A stretch of DNA of 64,000 nt from NCBI GenBank assembly GCA_913055845.1, contig CAJXKO010000004.1:21593-85592 (forward strand), given 5' to 3'. The stretch comes from an uncultured Bacteroidota bacterium (GTDB lineage Bacteria > Bacteroidota > Rhodothermia > Rhodothermales > Salinibacteraceae). The notes under the pieces were generated by a model. It was not told the origin of the DNA, made no database searches, and saw only the letters and a program-made list of their open reading frames with translations. Shown here piece by piece: positions 1 to 10,097 of this stretch; the stretch's first letter is position 1; each line of letters opens with the position of its first letter. The position numbers and the translations under genes are program-made.

Positions 1-692
<692 letters not shown>

Positions 693-772
693 AAGGTGTA
701 GACGGTGCGTCCACGGAAAAGAAAATGAAAATACAGCGCTTCGCTCGTCGTGCAGGCCCCGGACGACCGTAA

Positions 773-1306
773 TCACGAGGATGCCGAGTCGGTTGGCCGA
801 TCCGACTCGTCGCTGTCGCCTTTGCCTGAGCGGTCGTTCTCCACCGCGGCCGAGGCGGGACGGGACCGGGAGGCCTGTTCCTTCGCCGCCGTCGCGCGGT
901 CACCCCGCAAGGACTCAAAGAGATTTGAGGGCGGCACGAGCGCCGGCTGTGTGGCCTGAAGCGTTACGACCACCAGAATGAGTGCCACGGTCACCGCGAG
1001 AAACCCCCAGAACGGGTGCCCTAGGAGCCATCCCACGCCCAGCGCGATCGTCGTGAGGGTAAAAAGCGCAGCAAAGAACCCAAACACCGCCAACGTAACA
1101 CCGAGCGCGACCTCGTTTTTGGCCTCGTCGATCCGCTCTTCCACCTCGAGGATCGCGAGGTCAATGCGGAGATCAATCCACTCCCGGAGATCAGTCACGA
1201 GGCCCTGCGTATGGGCCGCAATGCGCTCCAGCTTCCCCCCCTCCGGCACATCGTCGAGGGAGTGCTCACCGTTCGGGACCGACGATCGATCGTCGAGAGA
1301 CTCCAT
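773..1306 (-). CDS. Phage holin superfamily III / YqjE-like membrane protein
   Basis: ORF 773..1459; likely start MESLDDRSS at 1306. Two hydrophobic helices after a 'LRIDLAILEVEERIDEAK' helix, typical of Phage_holin_3_6/YqjE. Confidence 0.6.
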   Translation of the reverse strand: MESLDDRSSVPNGEHSLDDVPEGGKLERIAAHTQGLVTDLREWIDLRIDLAILEVEERIDEAKNEVALGVTLAVFGFFAALFTLTTIALGVGWLLGHPFWGFLAVTVALILVVVTLQATQPALVPPSNLFESLRGDRATAAKEQASRSRPASAAVENDRSGKGDSDESDRPTDSASS

Positions 1307-1502
1307 GACCGTGTGGGGCGGATGGGGAAAAACCAGTGTACGCAAAATACCACTTAGGGCAGAAGACGCAAGTGAATTCACCGTACAACCCCGCCGCTCG
1401 TTCCGGGCCCGAACTCGCTCCGGGCGCCTGCGTTCTTGAGCGTGACGATTTACTGTCACGCCCCCACCGCAATGGCCTTCTGCGCGATCTCTTTAGCCTC
1501 CC

Positions 1503-1778
1503 ATGACAACGCCCCGAGCGGAGACCACTCCCAATCCCAATAGCCTCAAGTTTACGAGCGACGACGGGACGTTCCTCGACGGTGGAATGGTGGCCTATTC
1601 CTCCGCCGAGGAGGCCCAGGACGACCCGCTCGCGCGGGCACTGTTCGCCGTGGAGGGGGTGGACGACGTGTTCATTACTCCCCAGTTCGTGACGGTTTCG
1701 AAGGCACCAGACATCGACTGGACCGCGGTGAAACCAGACGTCGAGTCGATCTTGTCCGAGCACTTGGCCGACCGGTAG
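1503..1778 (+). CDS. NifU/Nfu N-terminal-domain scaffold-like protein
   Basis: 91 aa; 'TPNPNSLKFTSDDGTFLDGG...ARALFAVEGVDDVFITPQFVTVSKAPDIDWTAVKPDV' matches the Nfu_N domain pattern. Confidence 0.8.
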   Translation: MTTPRAETTPNPNSLKFTSDDGTFLDGGMVAYSSAEEAQDDPLARALFAVEGVDDVFITPQFVTVSKAPDIDWTAVKPDVESILSEHLADR

Positions 1779-1781
1779 CGC

Positions 1782-2846
1782 TCACGCCACCGCCAGAGAC
1801 TCCACGAACTTCGCCAGGGCCGTCCCTGACGCATCGTTGAGGGGAGGGAAATGAAGGTCTCCCGGACTGCGTAGGGGCCAGGATGCCGGCAACTGATCGT
1901 GCAGCGGTTCCCGGGCGACCACCGCATACAGGGCGTCCGAGTGAGTCTCAATCCACGCGCCCACCGTCCCAAGGTCATCGTATTCCGACCATCGGATGTG
2001 CCCGTCGGGCCCTGGAATATCGGGCGCGCCCCGGCTCACCAGAAACTCAAGCCCGTCCGCGAAGGCGTGCGGCTCGTCCTGTGCTTCCAGGAACGCCTTC
2101 TGCATCTGGAGCGCACCCGGTGTATCTTCGTGGGCCGGGAATACCCCGCGAAAGCGAGCCATCGATTCCAGATAGGCATCCGGCGACAGATCGGTGGGGG
2201 ACCAGAGCAATGCCAGTCGTCGATGCCCACCGCCTTCGTACAGCAGAATGTCTTCCGCGATGCCCCCGCGGGCATCGTCACTTTCGTGACCGTCAAGCAC
2301 GGCGATGGCAAGTTGAGGCGACTGCAGGAGGCAACGTGTCCCCGAGAGGCCGTGAGCCTCGCACCGCTCCCGAACCGCCGTTGCTGCGTCACGCGCAGGC
2401 TGAGCGATGAGCCCACCAGCCTGCTGCAGGAGAACGTCGGGATCGGCCACAAACTCGGCCGAAATGTCGTCGTGACGTTCGCATAGGGCCTCCGCAAAAG
2501 CCGGAAGCAGAGCGGGGGAAGCATCCGGCACATGACCGAGATAGGCATGCCCGCTCGCCCACACCGCCACGGCTGCCCGGAGGCCAGAGAGCGGCTCGCT
2601 CGCCCCGTGCCACACCCCCACCATGCCGGCAGGATCGGCCGCTGCGTCACCGAGCCACTCGGAGAGCGCCTCGGGGGTCAGGCGTTGCATCCACCGGTTG
2701 AGAGCATAGTCGAGTGCCTCTTCGGTCCACCGGTTTGGGGCATCAAGCGTCTCGGATACCGCTTCCTCCCGGGGCGGATGATCCGGTTCTCGCCAGTCTG
2801 CAGCAACGGCGCCGAGGGCTTCAATGCGGGGATTGGTTGATGTCAC
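1782..2846 (-). CDS. Hypothetical protein (354 aa)
   Basis: Long ORF with acidic coding bias filling the gap between neighbours; no family recognised. Confidence 0.6.
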   Translation of the reverse strand: MTSTNPRIEALGAVAADWREPDHPPREEAVSETLDAPNRWTEEALDYALNRWMQRLTPEALSEWLGDAAADPAGMVGVWHGASEPLSGLRAAVAVWASGHAYLGHVPDASPALLPAFAEALCERHDDISAEFVADPDVLLQQAGGLIAQPARDAATAVRERCEAHGLSGTRCLLQSPQLAIAVLDGHESDDARGGIAEDILLYEGGGHRRLALLWSPTDLSPDAYLESMARFRGVFPAHEDTPGALQMQKAFLEAQDEPHAFADGLEFLVSRGAPDIPGPDGHIRWSEYDDLGTVGAWIETHSDALYAVVAREPLHDQLPASWPLRSPGDLHFPPLNDASGTALAKFVESLAVA

Positions 2847-3115
2847 GTTTTTCCTGCAATAACAGAATCATATCGTGTGCCTCCGAGGCGTCAGTCCCGC
2901 GGGGACTCCTCGTCAGAACCGCTCCCTGAAGCGAACACCGCGGCGCGATGTTCCTCGCGTCGCCCCGGGTTCCTCTTCGACTCCATGTTCCCGTACTTCC
3001 GCTGCCGCCCGCAATTTTGGGGCTCGATCCTCCCCGCTCCGTCCGAATCACCATCGTGCCCCTCGCGTACGACCCCGCGGATTGTCTCTTCCCTCCCCAC
3101 GAGACCTGACTGCTC

Positions 3116-4357
3116 ATGCGCCAGTTCGATGTCCCGACCTTCTACGAGAGTCCCATTATCTCGACAGTCAAGGACGCGCGGCAAGTCGCCGATCCGCGCA
3201 AGAAGGATCTCTCTCCGTCGGTGATCGATTTTGGGCCGGTCCGTTTCAAGATCGCGCGCCACTTTGGGTTCTGCTTCGGCGTGGAGCAAGCTATCGAGAT
3301 CGCGTACAAGGCCCTCGACGAGAACCCGGACAAACGGATTTTCCTGCTGTCGGAGATGATCCACAACCCGCACGTGAACGAGGACCTGCGGGAGCGGGGC
3401 ATCCAATTTCTGCGCACCACGCGGGGGGAGCAGCTGATCCCGTTCGACGAATTGAGACCCGACGACGTGGTCATTATTCCCGCCTTTGGGACCACGTTGG
3501 AGGTGGAGCAGGAACTGGAGAAGCGTGGCGTGGACACCGAGACGTACGATACGACCTGTCCGTTCGTGGAAAAAGTGTGGCGCAAGAGCTCCCAGATCGG
3601 GGACGACGACTACTCGATCGTGGTGCACGGCAAGCGCTACCACGAGGAAACCCGTGCCACCTTCTCCCACGCGAAGGAAGAAGGCCCGGTGGTCGTCGTG
3701 CGCGATATGGAGGAGGCCGAGCAACTGGCGGCCGTCATTCGGGGTAAGAAGGACGCCGACTTTTTTTACGACTACTTCGAGGACAAGTACTCGGAGGACT
3801 TCGACCCGGAAACAGACCTTCGTCGACTCGGCGTGGTGAACCAGACGACGATGCTCGCGGAGGAGACCGCCGCCATCGCCGACCTGATGCGCGAGGCGCT
3901 TGTGGACCGCTACGGCGAGGCGGACGTCCAGGAGCACTTTGCGGACACCAGCGATACGCTCTGCTACGCGACGAATGAAAACCAGAACGCCACACACGCC
4001 CTGATCGAAGACGGGGCCGATCTTGGTATTATCGTGGGCGGCTACAACTCCTCCAACACGAGCCATCTGGTGGAGCTCTGTGAGGAGCACATGCCCACCT
4101 ACTTTATCCGCGATGCCCAACAGTTCGACGCACCGGCGGAGATCCGCCACTTCGACATCCACGACCAGGAGGAAGTAACGACCGAGCACTGGTTCCCGGC
4201 CGAGGACACACCGGTGGACGTGCTTCTCACCTCCGGCGCCTCTTGCCCCGACGCCCTGCTCGACGAGGTGGTCCGCTCCATCCTGAGCTGGTACCCTGAC
4301 GCCCGTCCGGTGGAGGAGGCCATTGCTCCTTTCCAGGAGGCGTTGGACGAAGAATAG
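3116..4357 (+). CDS. ispH: 4-hydroxy-3-methylbut-2-enyl diphosphate reductase (long, cyanobacterial/plant-like form)
   Basis: 413 aa; FGFCFGVEQAIEIAY, SEMIHNPHVNEDL, TTCPFVEKVW, GGYNSSNTSHL, TSGASCPD motifs. Confidence 0.92.
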   Translation: MRQFDVPTFYESPIISTVKDARQVADPRKKDLSPSVIDFGPVRFKIARHFGFCFGVEQAIEIAYKALDENPDKRIFLLSEMIHNPHVNEDLRERGIQFLRTTRGEQLIPFDELRPDDVVIIPAFGTTLEVEQELEKRGVDTETYDTTCPFVEKVWRKSSQIGDDDYSIVVHGKRYHEETRATFSHAKEEGPVVVVRDMEEAEQLAAVIRGKKDADFFYDYFEDKYSEDFDPETDLRRLGVVNQTTMLAEETAAIADLMREALVDRYGEADVQEHFADTSDTLCYATNENQNATHALIEDGADLGIIVGGYNSSNTSHLVELCEEHMPTYFIRDAQQFDAPAEIRHFDIHDQEEVTTEHWFPAEDTPVDVLLTSGASCPDALLDEVVRSILSWYPDARPVEEAIAPFQEALDEE

Positions 4358-4416
4358 CCCTCCCCCCGGTCCCGATCGTCGCTCCGTCCCCACTCGCCCT
4401 TCCCGTTCCCTCAACG

Positions 4417-5163
4417 ATGTCCTGGTACGAAGACTGGTTCTGGAGCGACGCCTACACGGAGGTGTACGATCACCGGGACGAGGCGGAGGCCGAGCAACTG
4501 GTCGATCTCATTGAGCAGGAAATTGCTCCCCCGTCGGGCGCCCACATCCTCGACCTCGCGTGTGGTCGGGGACGGCACGCCCGCACCCTGGCCCGACGCG
4601 GCTACCGCGTCACGGGCATCGACCTCTCTGAGCGGGCGATCGACGAGGCCCGACGGCAGGCGGCCGCCGAGGGGCTCAGTGACACGACGTCGTTTCGGGT
4701 GGGCGACATGCGCGAACCGGTGTGCGAAACCTGTGCAGACGGGGTTGTCAACCTGTTTACGTCGTTCGGCTACTTCGAGGACGACAGCAACGACGAGCGT
4801 GTCCTCGCCGCGGTGGTCGCCGCCCTGCGCCCGGGGGGATGGTTTTTCCACGACTTCCTCAACGCCCCAGTCGTCGTGGAGTCGCTCGCCCCGTCCGAGG
4901 AAGAGGCCGCCGACGGCACCCAGATCCGCCAGGAGCGCTGGGTGGAGAACGGTCGCGTGAACAAAAAAATCACCGTTCGCCGCGACGACCATACGGAGAC
5001 GTTTCAGGAAAGCGTGCGGCTCTACACACTCGACGACCTGAAGACCATGTATGCCTCGGCTGGGCTCGAGCCGGTGGCGCTGTTCGGGGACTACGACGGC
5101 AGCGCGTACGAGCCCCACGAGAGCCCTCGCCTGCTCATCCACGCCCGCGTGCCCGACGAATAG
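4417..5163 (+). CDS. Class I SAM-dependent methyltransferase
   Basis: 248 aa; motif I ILDLACGRGRHARTLARRGYRVTGIDLS. Confidence 0.85.
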   Translation: MSWYEDWFWSDAYTEVYDHRDEAEAEQLVDLIEQEIAPPSGAHILDLACGRGRHARTLARRGYRVTGIDLSERAIDEARRQAAAEGLSDTTSFRVGDMREPVCETCADGVVNLFTSFGYFEDDSNDERVLAAVVAALRPGGWFFHDFLNAPVVVESLAPSEEEAADGTQIRQERWVENGRVNKKITVRRDDHTETFQESVRLYTLDDLKTMYASAGLEPVALFGDYDGSAYEPHESPRLLIHARVPDE

Positions 5164-5309
5164 GACGCAACTCGCCTGCCTGAGATGTGACTGCCGCGTT
5201 ACCGACGGCGTCGGGTTGGCAAAAGCCCTCCCTTGCCCCTATTATCAAGCCGTTCCGCTGGGCAGCTCGGTTCGGCTTCGCTTTCCTTTACGCCAATTTG
5301 CTTATTCGC

Positions 5310-6683
5310 ATGGACACTGCTCTCTCCTACGCCGAGAACAACGCGGATCGGTTTGTCGGCGAGCTCAAGGAGTTGCTCCGCATCCCGTCCGTCAGCACCG
5401 ACTCCGCCTACGCCAACGAGGTGCAGCGGGCCGCCGAGTGGCTGGCCGACCACTTCGATGCGATTGGAATGGCCGAGACCGACATCATCGAAACGGACGG
5501 CCACCCCATTGTCTATGCCGAACACATGACAGACCCGGCCAAGCCGACTGTGGTGGTGTACGGCCACTACGACGTGCAGCCGCCCGATCCGCTGGAGGAA
5601 TGGGACACCGACCCCTTCGAGCCGACACAGCGGGGGGAGCGTCTGTACGCTCGGGGCGCGTGTGACGACAAGGGCCAAATGTTCATGCAGGTCAAAGCCG
5701 CCGAGTCGTACCTGTCGGCCGAAGGCGACCTGCCGGTCAACCTCAAGTATGTGATTGAGGGCGAGGAGGAGACCGGCTCAATGTCCATCGAATCGTACGT
5801 GGAAGAGCACGGGGAGCGGCTCCACGGCGACGTCGTCCTCATTTCGGACACCGCCATGTTTTCCCCGGACACCCCCTCCATTACCTACGGCCTGCGCGGA
5901 CTGGCCTACGCCGAGATCACGCTCCGGGGCCCCAACCGTGACCTCCACTCCGGCAACTACGGCGGGGCTGTGGACAACCCGTGCAACGCCCTTAGCCGCG
6001 TCATCGCCGGACTTCACGATGAGGATCACCACATTGCCATTCCCGGCTTCTACGACGACGTGCGCGACCTGACGGAGGCCGAGCGCGAGACTTACGCCGC
6101 TCTGCCATTCGACGAGGACGCGTGGATGGATACAATCGGCATCGACGACGTACGAACGGAAACCGGTTACACCACGCTCGAATGCCTCACGGCCCGTCCC
6201 ACACTCGATGTAAACGGCATCTGGGGCGGCTACACGGGCGAGGGAGCCAAGACAGTGCTCCCCTCCAAGGCCCACGCCAAACTCTCCATGCGACTCGTGC
6301 CCGAACAGTCGGTGCCCGATATCTACGACAAGCTGGAGGCCCACCTCGAAACCGCCGTGCCCGACACCATGGAGTTCTCGATGCGACGATTGCACGGCGG
6401 CGATCCCGTGCTCGTCGACCCCTCGATCCCTCCTATGCAGGCAGCCAAGCATGCAATGGGCGAAGTGCGCGGCACCGAGCCCGTTTTCGTGCGCAACGGG
6501 GGCACAATTCCCGTCGTGGCCGACTTCCAGCAGCACCTAGGGCTCGATAGCGTGCTCATGGGCTTTGGCCTCGATTCCGACGCCATCCACTCGCCCAACG
6601 AATCGTTCGGCCTCGATCGGTTCCACCAAGGTATTCAGGGCATCATCCGCTTCCACGACCACTACGCGGCCATGGAGGCATAG
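5310..6683 (+). CDS. M20 family dipeptidase/metallopeptidase
   Basis: ORF 5187..6683; likely start MDTALSYAENNADRF at 5310. YGHYDVQPPDPLEEWDTDPFEP, RGACDDKGQ, EGEEETGS motifs. Confidence 0.88.
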   Translation: MDTALSYAENNADRFVGELKELLRIPSVSTDSAYANEVQRAAEWLADHFDAIGMAETDIIETDGHPIVYAEHMTDPAKPTVVVYGHYDVQPPDPLEEWDTDPFEPTQRGERLYARGACDDKGQMFMQVKAAESYLSAEGDLPVNLKYVIEGEEETGSMSIESYVEEHGERLHGDVVLISDTAMFSPDTPSITYGLRGLAYAEITLRGPNRDLHSGNYGGAVDNPCNALSRVIAGLHDEDHHIAIPGFYDDVRDLTEAERETYAALPFDEDAWMDTIGIDDVRTETGYTTLECLTARPTLDVNGIWGGYTGEGAKTVLPSKAHAKLSMRLVPEQSVPDIYDKLEAHLETAVPDTMEFSMRRLHGGDPVLVDPSIPPMQAAKHAMGEVRGTEPVFVRNGGTIPVVADFQQHLGLDSVLMGFGLDSDAIHSPNESFGLDRFHQGIQGIIRFHDHYAAMEA

Positions 6684-6753
6684 CGCCGGCCATGGGAACC
6701 TGCCCGTCTCCTCACCGATAGAGGACGCCGGATTTTCGGACGATCGATCGTTT

Positions 6754-6837
6754 GCCCGCGTGGCGGAATTGGCAGACGCGACGGATTCAAAATCCGTTTC
6801 CCGTGAGGGAGTGAGGGTTCAAGTCCCTCCGCGGGCA
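6754..6837 (+). tRNA. tRNA-Leu (CAA)
   Basis: Acceptor GCCCGCG/CGCGGGC, anticodon loop TTCAAAA, long variable arm, T-loop GGTTCAAGTCC; CCA not encoded. Confidence 0.95.
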
Positions 6838-6856
6838 CCCCTTCACAGCACACAAT

Positions 6857-6895
6857 GCCCCTGATCGGCCCTCAACGCCGGATCAGGGGCTTTTT
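6857..6895 (+). terminator. Intrinsic terminator
   Basis: Perfect stem GCCCCTGATC...GATCAGGGGC followed by TTTTT, just after tRNA-Leu. Confidence 0.85.
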
Positions 6896-7019
6896 CTTTG
6901 GGATTGTTCTCCTGTGACAACCGAACCAGTCTGACCGTGAACTGCCCCCATCGACCCGGCCTTGGATTCACCGGAGCCCTTTCGGCCCTGGAAATCCTCA
7001 GGACCGTAAGTCCCCGGCG

Positions 7020-7433
7020 TTACGCCTCCACCCGTCCGCTCGGGGAAGGAGAGTCGCCCGCGAGGACGGCGCCCAGTGTGGTCCGGGGATGGCCCACCTG
7101 AAGCCCCACCAACGCCCCCCCGATCGGTCCCACCGCAACACCCACCGCCACCGCCCCGGACATGTCCAGGAGCCCAATGGCCAGCGGCACGGCGGCCAGA
7201 AGACACACGCCGAGGGAGGCTAAGCGGCGCGAGACCGGAAGGGTGACGAGCCGATCGTGTCCGGCCCCCACCCCGATGGCTACCCCCGCTAGAAATAGCG
7301 GGACGACCAGAACGTGCAACAGCGGCCAAGCACTGAGCTTCTCTTGCCAGATCAAGGCCCCGACCTTAATCATCCCGGCCGAGGCCATCGTCCCAAGGAT
7401 GAGACCGGGGTAGTCCCGCAAATACGTTTTCAC
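7020..7433 (-). CDS. Hypothetical integral membrane protein (137 aa)
   Basis: Several hydrophobic segments; no family recognised. Confidence 0.5.
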   Translation of the reverse strand: MKTYLRDYPGLILGTMASAGMIKVGALIWQEKLSAWPLLHVLVVPLFLAGVAIGVGAGHDRLVTLPVSRRLASLGVCLLAAVPLAIGLLDMSGAVAVGVAVGPIGGALVGLQVGHPRTTLGAVLAGDSPSPSGRVEA

Positions 7434-7643
7434 AGTAGCGGTCTGTTGGTGGCTCTTGGGGAAGGCGTAAGAATACCCTGCAGGGGTCTATCGGCCCTTC
7501 TTTTTCGGAGTTCCTAACGGTCTCGTCCTCTTCCCTGCGTACGGGCTCTTTTCTATGACTTTTTGCTCAGGTCCGCAGCGTTGGGGTGCAAACCGAGGTC
7601 CTTTAGAGCGACAAGGCGCTCCCGGCCCGCGGCTTGAAAGCCA

Positions 7644-9845
7644 TCACTGGTCCCCATTTTCCCGCTCTGCTCGGAGGGCAAGTAGCCGGTGGGGACGAAG
7701 CGTAAAGAGACTTCCGGGCTCCAGTGGATTCGTGTCGTCTAGAAAATCGGCCAGTTCCGGCACTACGTGCCAGGCCGCACAGCTCACATCCTGTAACTCG
7801 TTTGTCCGAGTGGGAAGCTCAAACTCGACGGGGCTGTCTCCCTGATTCATGAGCACGAGGAACGAGTCATCCGGGCGCGGGCGGCCCTTGGCATCGGGCG
7901 CCAGGTCCATTCCTCGCAGCAGATACCCAAAAGCGCGCAGGTCCTCGTCGTGCCAGTCGTCGTGGGTCATCTCACGGCCGTCAGGGTGCCACCAGAGCAC
8001 GTCCCCTGCACCCTCTTCCTGGTCGGTCGGATCCAGAAAGTGGCGACGTCGAAAGCTGGGATGCTCCTTGCGGAACTTGGTGAGTCGCTGTACAAACTCT
8101 AGGAACTGTTGCTCCCGCTCGTTGAGATCCCAGTCGTACCAGGTCACCTCGTTGTCCTGGCAGTACGGGTTGTTGTTGCCGTGACGCGTATGCGAAAGCT
8201 CATCGCCGCCCAGAATCATAGGAACACCCTGCGAAAGCAGAAGGGTGGCCATAAAACTTCGCTTGCGACGCTCTCGGCGTTCAATGACCTGCGGATCCTC
8301 CGTCGGCCCCTCCACGCCACAATTCGTGGAGTAGTTGTGATCGTGACCGTCCTCGTTGCCTTCCTTGTTCTCCTCATTGTGCTTCTTTTCGTAGCTCACG
8401 AGATCCTCCAAGGTAAAGCCGTCGTGGGCCGTCACGAAATTTATGGACGCAAACGGACGGCGGCCCGAGCGTTCGTACAAGTCGCTGGAGCCAGTGACCC
8501 GCGTGGCCACCTCGCCATTAAGGCCGCGGTCGCCCCGCCAAAAGCGTCGGATGGCATCGCGGTAGCGCCCATTCCATTCGGCCCACTGCCAAGGAAATGA
8601 GCCGACCTGGTAGCCTCCCGGCCCCACGTCCCAGGGCTCCGCGATGAGTTTCACCTGACTGAGCACAGGGTCCTGCTGCACCACCTTGAAGAACGACCCG
8701 AGCATATTCACGTCGTAGAGTTCGCGGGCCAGGGCCGAGGCGAGATCAAATCGGAAGCCGTCGACATGCATCTCCGTTACCCAGTACCGCAGGCTGTCCA
8801 TGATCATCTGTAGGACGTACGAATCGCCAGGATCCAGCGTGTTGCCGGTCCCCGTGTAGTCCATATAGTATCGTTCGTCGTCGGGGTTGAGCTTGTAGTA
8901 GGTGCGGTTGTCCACCCCCCGCCACGAGAGTGTAGGCCCCAGGTGACTGCCTTCACAGGTGTGGTTGTACACCACGTCGATGATGACCTCCAGGCCAGCA
9001 TTGTGGAGGGCCCGTACCATCATCTTGAAATCGCGCACCGCACTCTGTGGGCCATTCGCAGCGTACTCCGGCTCCGGGGCAAAGTAAGAGAGCGAGTTGT
9101 ACCCCCAGTAGTTGCGGAGTCCCTTCTGCAGTAGCCCCCGACGGTGCAACTTGGCGTGAACTGGAAGCAATTGCACCGTGGTTACTCCAAGGTTCTTCAG
9201 GTGGTCGATCACCGGTTCGGAGGCAAGCCCAAGGTACGTGCCCCGTTGCGGTTCAGGAACATCCGGGTGCTGCTTGGTCATCCCCTTCACGTGCGTCTCG
9301 TAGATGAGGGTGTCCTCCCACGGAATTTCCGGCGACTGATCGTTGCCCCAGGCGAAGGTCTCCTCCACCACGGCCCCCAAGGGCGCGTAGGGTGCGCTGT
9401 CCCGAGAGTCGAAGGTCATGTGCTTTTCCCCGTCGGCGTCCACGTCGTAGCCGAAGAGGCTATCGTCCCAGCGCAAGGGACGGCCAATGGCCTTGGCGTA
9501 GGGGTCAAGAAGCACTTTATTGGGGTTAAACCGGTGCCCGTTGGCCGGGTCGTACGGACCGTACACGCGGTAGCCGTAAAGCTGACCGGGCCGCAGGTTG
9601 ACCACGTAGCCGTGCCAGATGGGCCCGGTGTGCTCGGGAAGTTCAAACGTGACGGCCGGCGAGCGGTCGTCCGCGTCGTCGAACAACAGCAGCTCCACCC
9701 GCTCGGCGTGGGCGCTGTGTAACGCAAAGTTCACCCCGATGCCGTCCCACGTAGCACCCCGTGGGTAAGGCTTGCCCGGCCGGATGTGTAGCCGATTTTG
9801 TACCTGCGAAGCAGTGCCGGACCCTGGAGAATCGGACGCATCCAT
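7644..9845 (-). CDS. glgX: Glycogen debranching enzyme GlgX
   Basis: 733 aa GH13; [65 protein letters not shown]. Confidence 0.93.
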   Translation of the reverse strand: MDASDSPGSGTASQVQNRLHIRPGKPYPRGATWDGIGVNFALHSAHAERVELLLFDDADDRSPAVTFELPEHTGPIWHGYVVNLRPGQLYGYRVYGPYDPANGHRFNPNKVLLDPYAKAIGRPLRWDDSLFGYDVDADGEKHMTFDSRDSAPYAPLGAVVEETFAWGNDQSPEIPWEDTLIYETHVKGMTKQHPDVPEPQRGTYLGLASEPVIDHLKNLGVTTVQLLPVHAKLHRRGLLQKGLRNYWGYNSLSYFAPEPEYAANGPQSAVRDFKMMVRALHNAGLEVIIDVVYNHTCEGSHLGPTLSWRGVDNRTYYKLNPDDERYYMDYTGTGNTLDPGDSYVLQMIMDSLRYWVTEMHVDGFRFDLASALARELYDVNMLGSFFKVVQQDPVLSQVKLIAEPWDVGPGGYQVGSFPWQWAEWNGRYRDAIRRFWRGDRGLNGEVATRVTGSSDLYERSGRRPFASINFVTAHDGFTLEDLVSYEKKHNEENKEGNEDGHDHNYSTNCGVEGPTEDPQVIERRERRKRSFMATLLLSQGVPMILGGDELSHTRHGNNNPYCQDNEVTWYDWDLNEREQQFLEFVQRLTKFRKEHPSFRRRHFLDPTDQEEGAGDVLWWHPDGREMTHDDWHDEDLRAFGYLLRGMDLAPDAKGRPRPDDSFLVLMNQGDSPVEFELPTRTNELQDVSCAAWHVVPELADFLDDTNPLEPGSLFTLRPHRLLALRAERENGDQ

Positions 9846-10097
9846 AAACAGAAGGCCAAGGGGAAAGCTCGAAGAACAACGAAAACGCAGGCTGCATTCC
9901 TCCCAGGATGTTCAGGCAAGAATCAGACCGCAAATCGGGCCATGAAATGAGCCCGCCGCGACACGGTTGCATTGGGATTTCTGTCCCGTAGTGCGTAGCG
10001 TGTACTACATACCCTCGTGTTCATGGCCTGGTACTGAACACGGGAATTCGTCCCGCGTCCTGCGGTTTTCTTCGCTCGCCAATCTTTTTCCGCCCGC

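Noticed and set aside
2891-4414. 507-aa minus-strand ORF antisense to ispH
   Set aside because: ispH on the plus strand has unmistakable family motifs; the antisense frame is a GC-rich shadow ORF without domain signatures.
6662-6853. 63-aa minus-strand ORF (MCCEGVPAEGLEPSLPHGKRILNPSRLPIPPRG...)
   Set aside because: Translation of the antisense strand of tRNA-Leu, a common false annotation.
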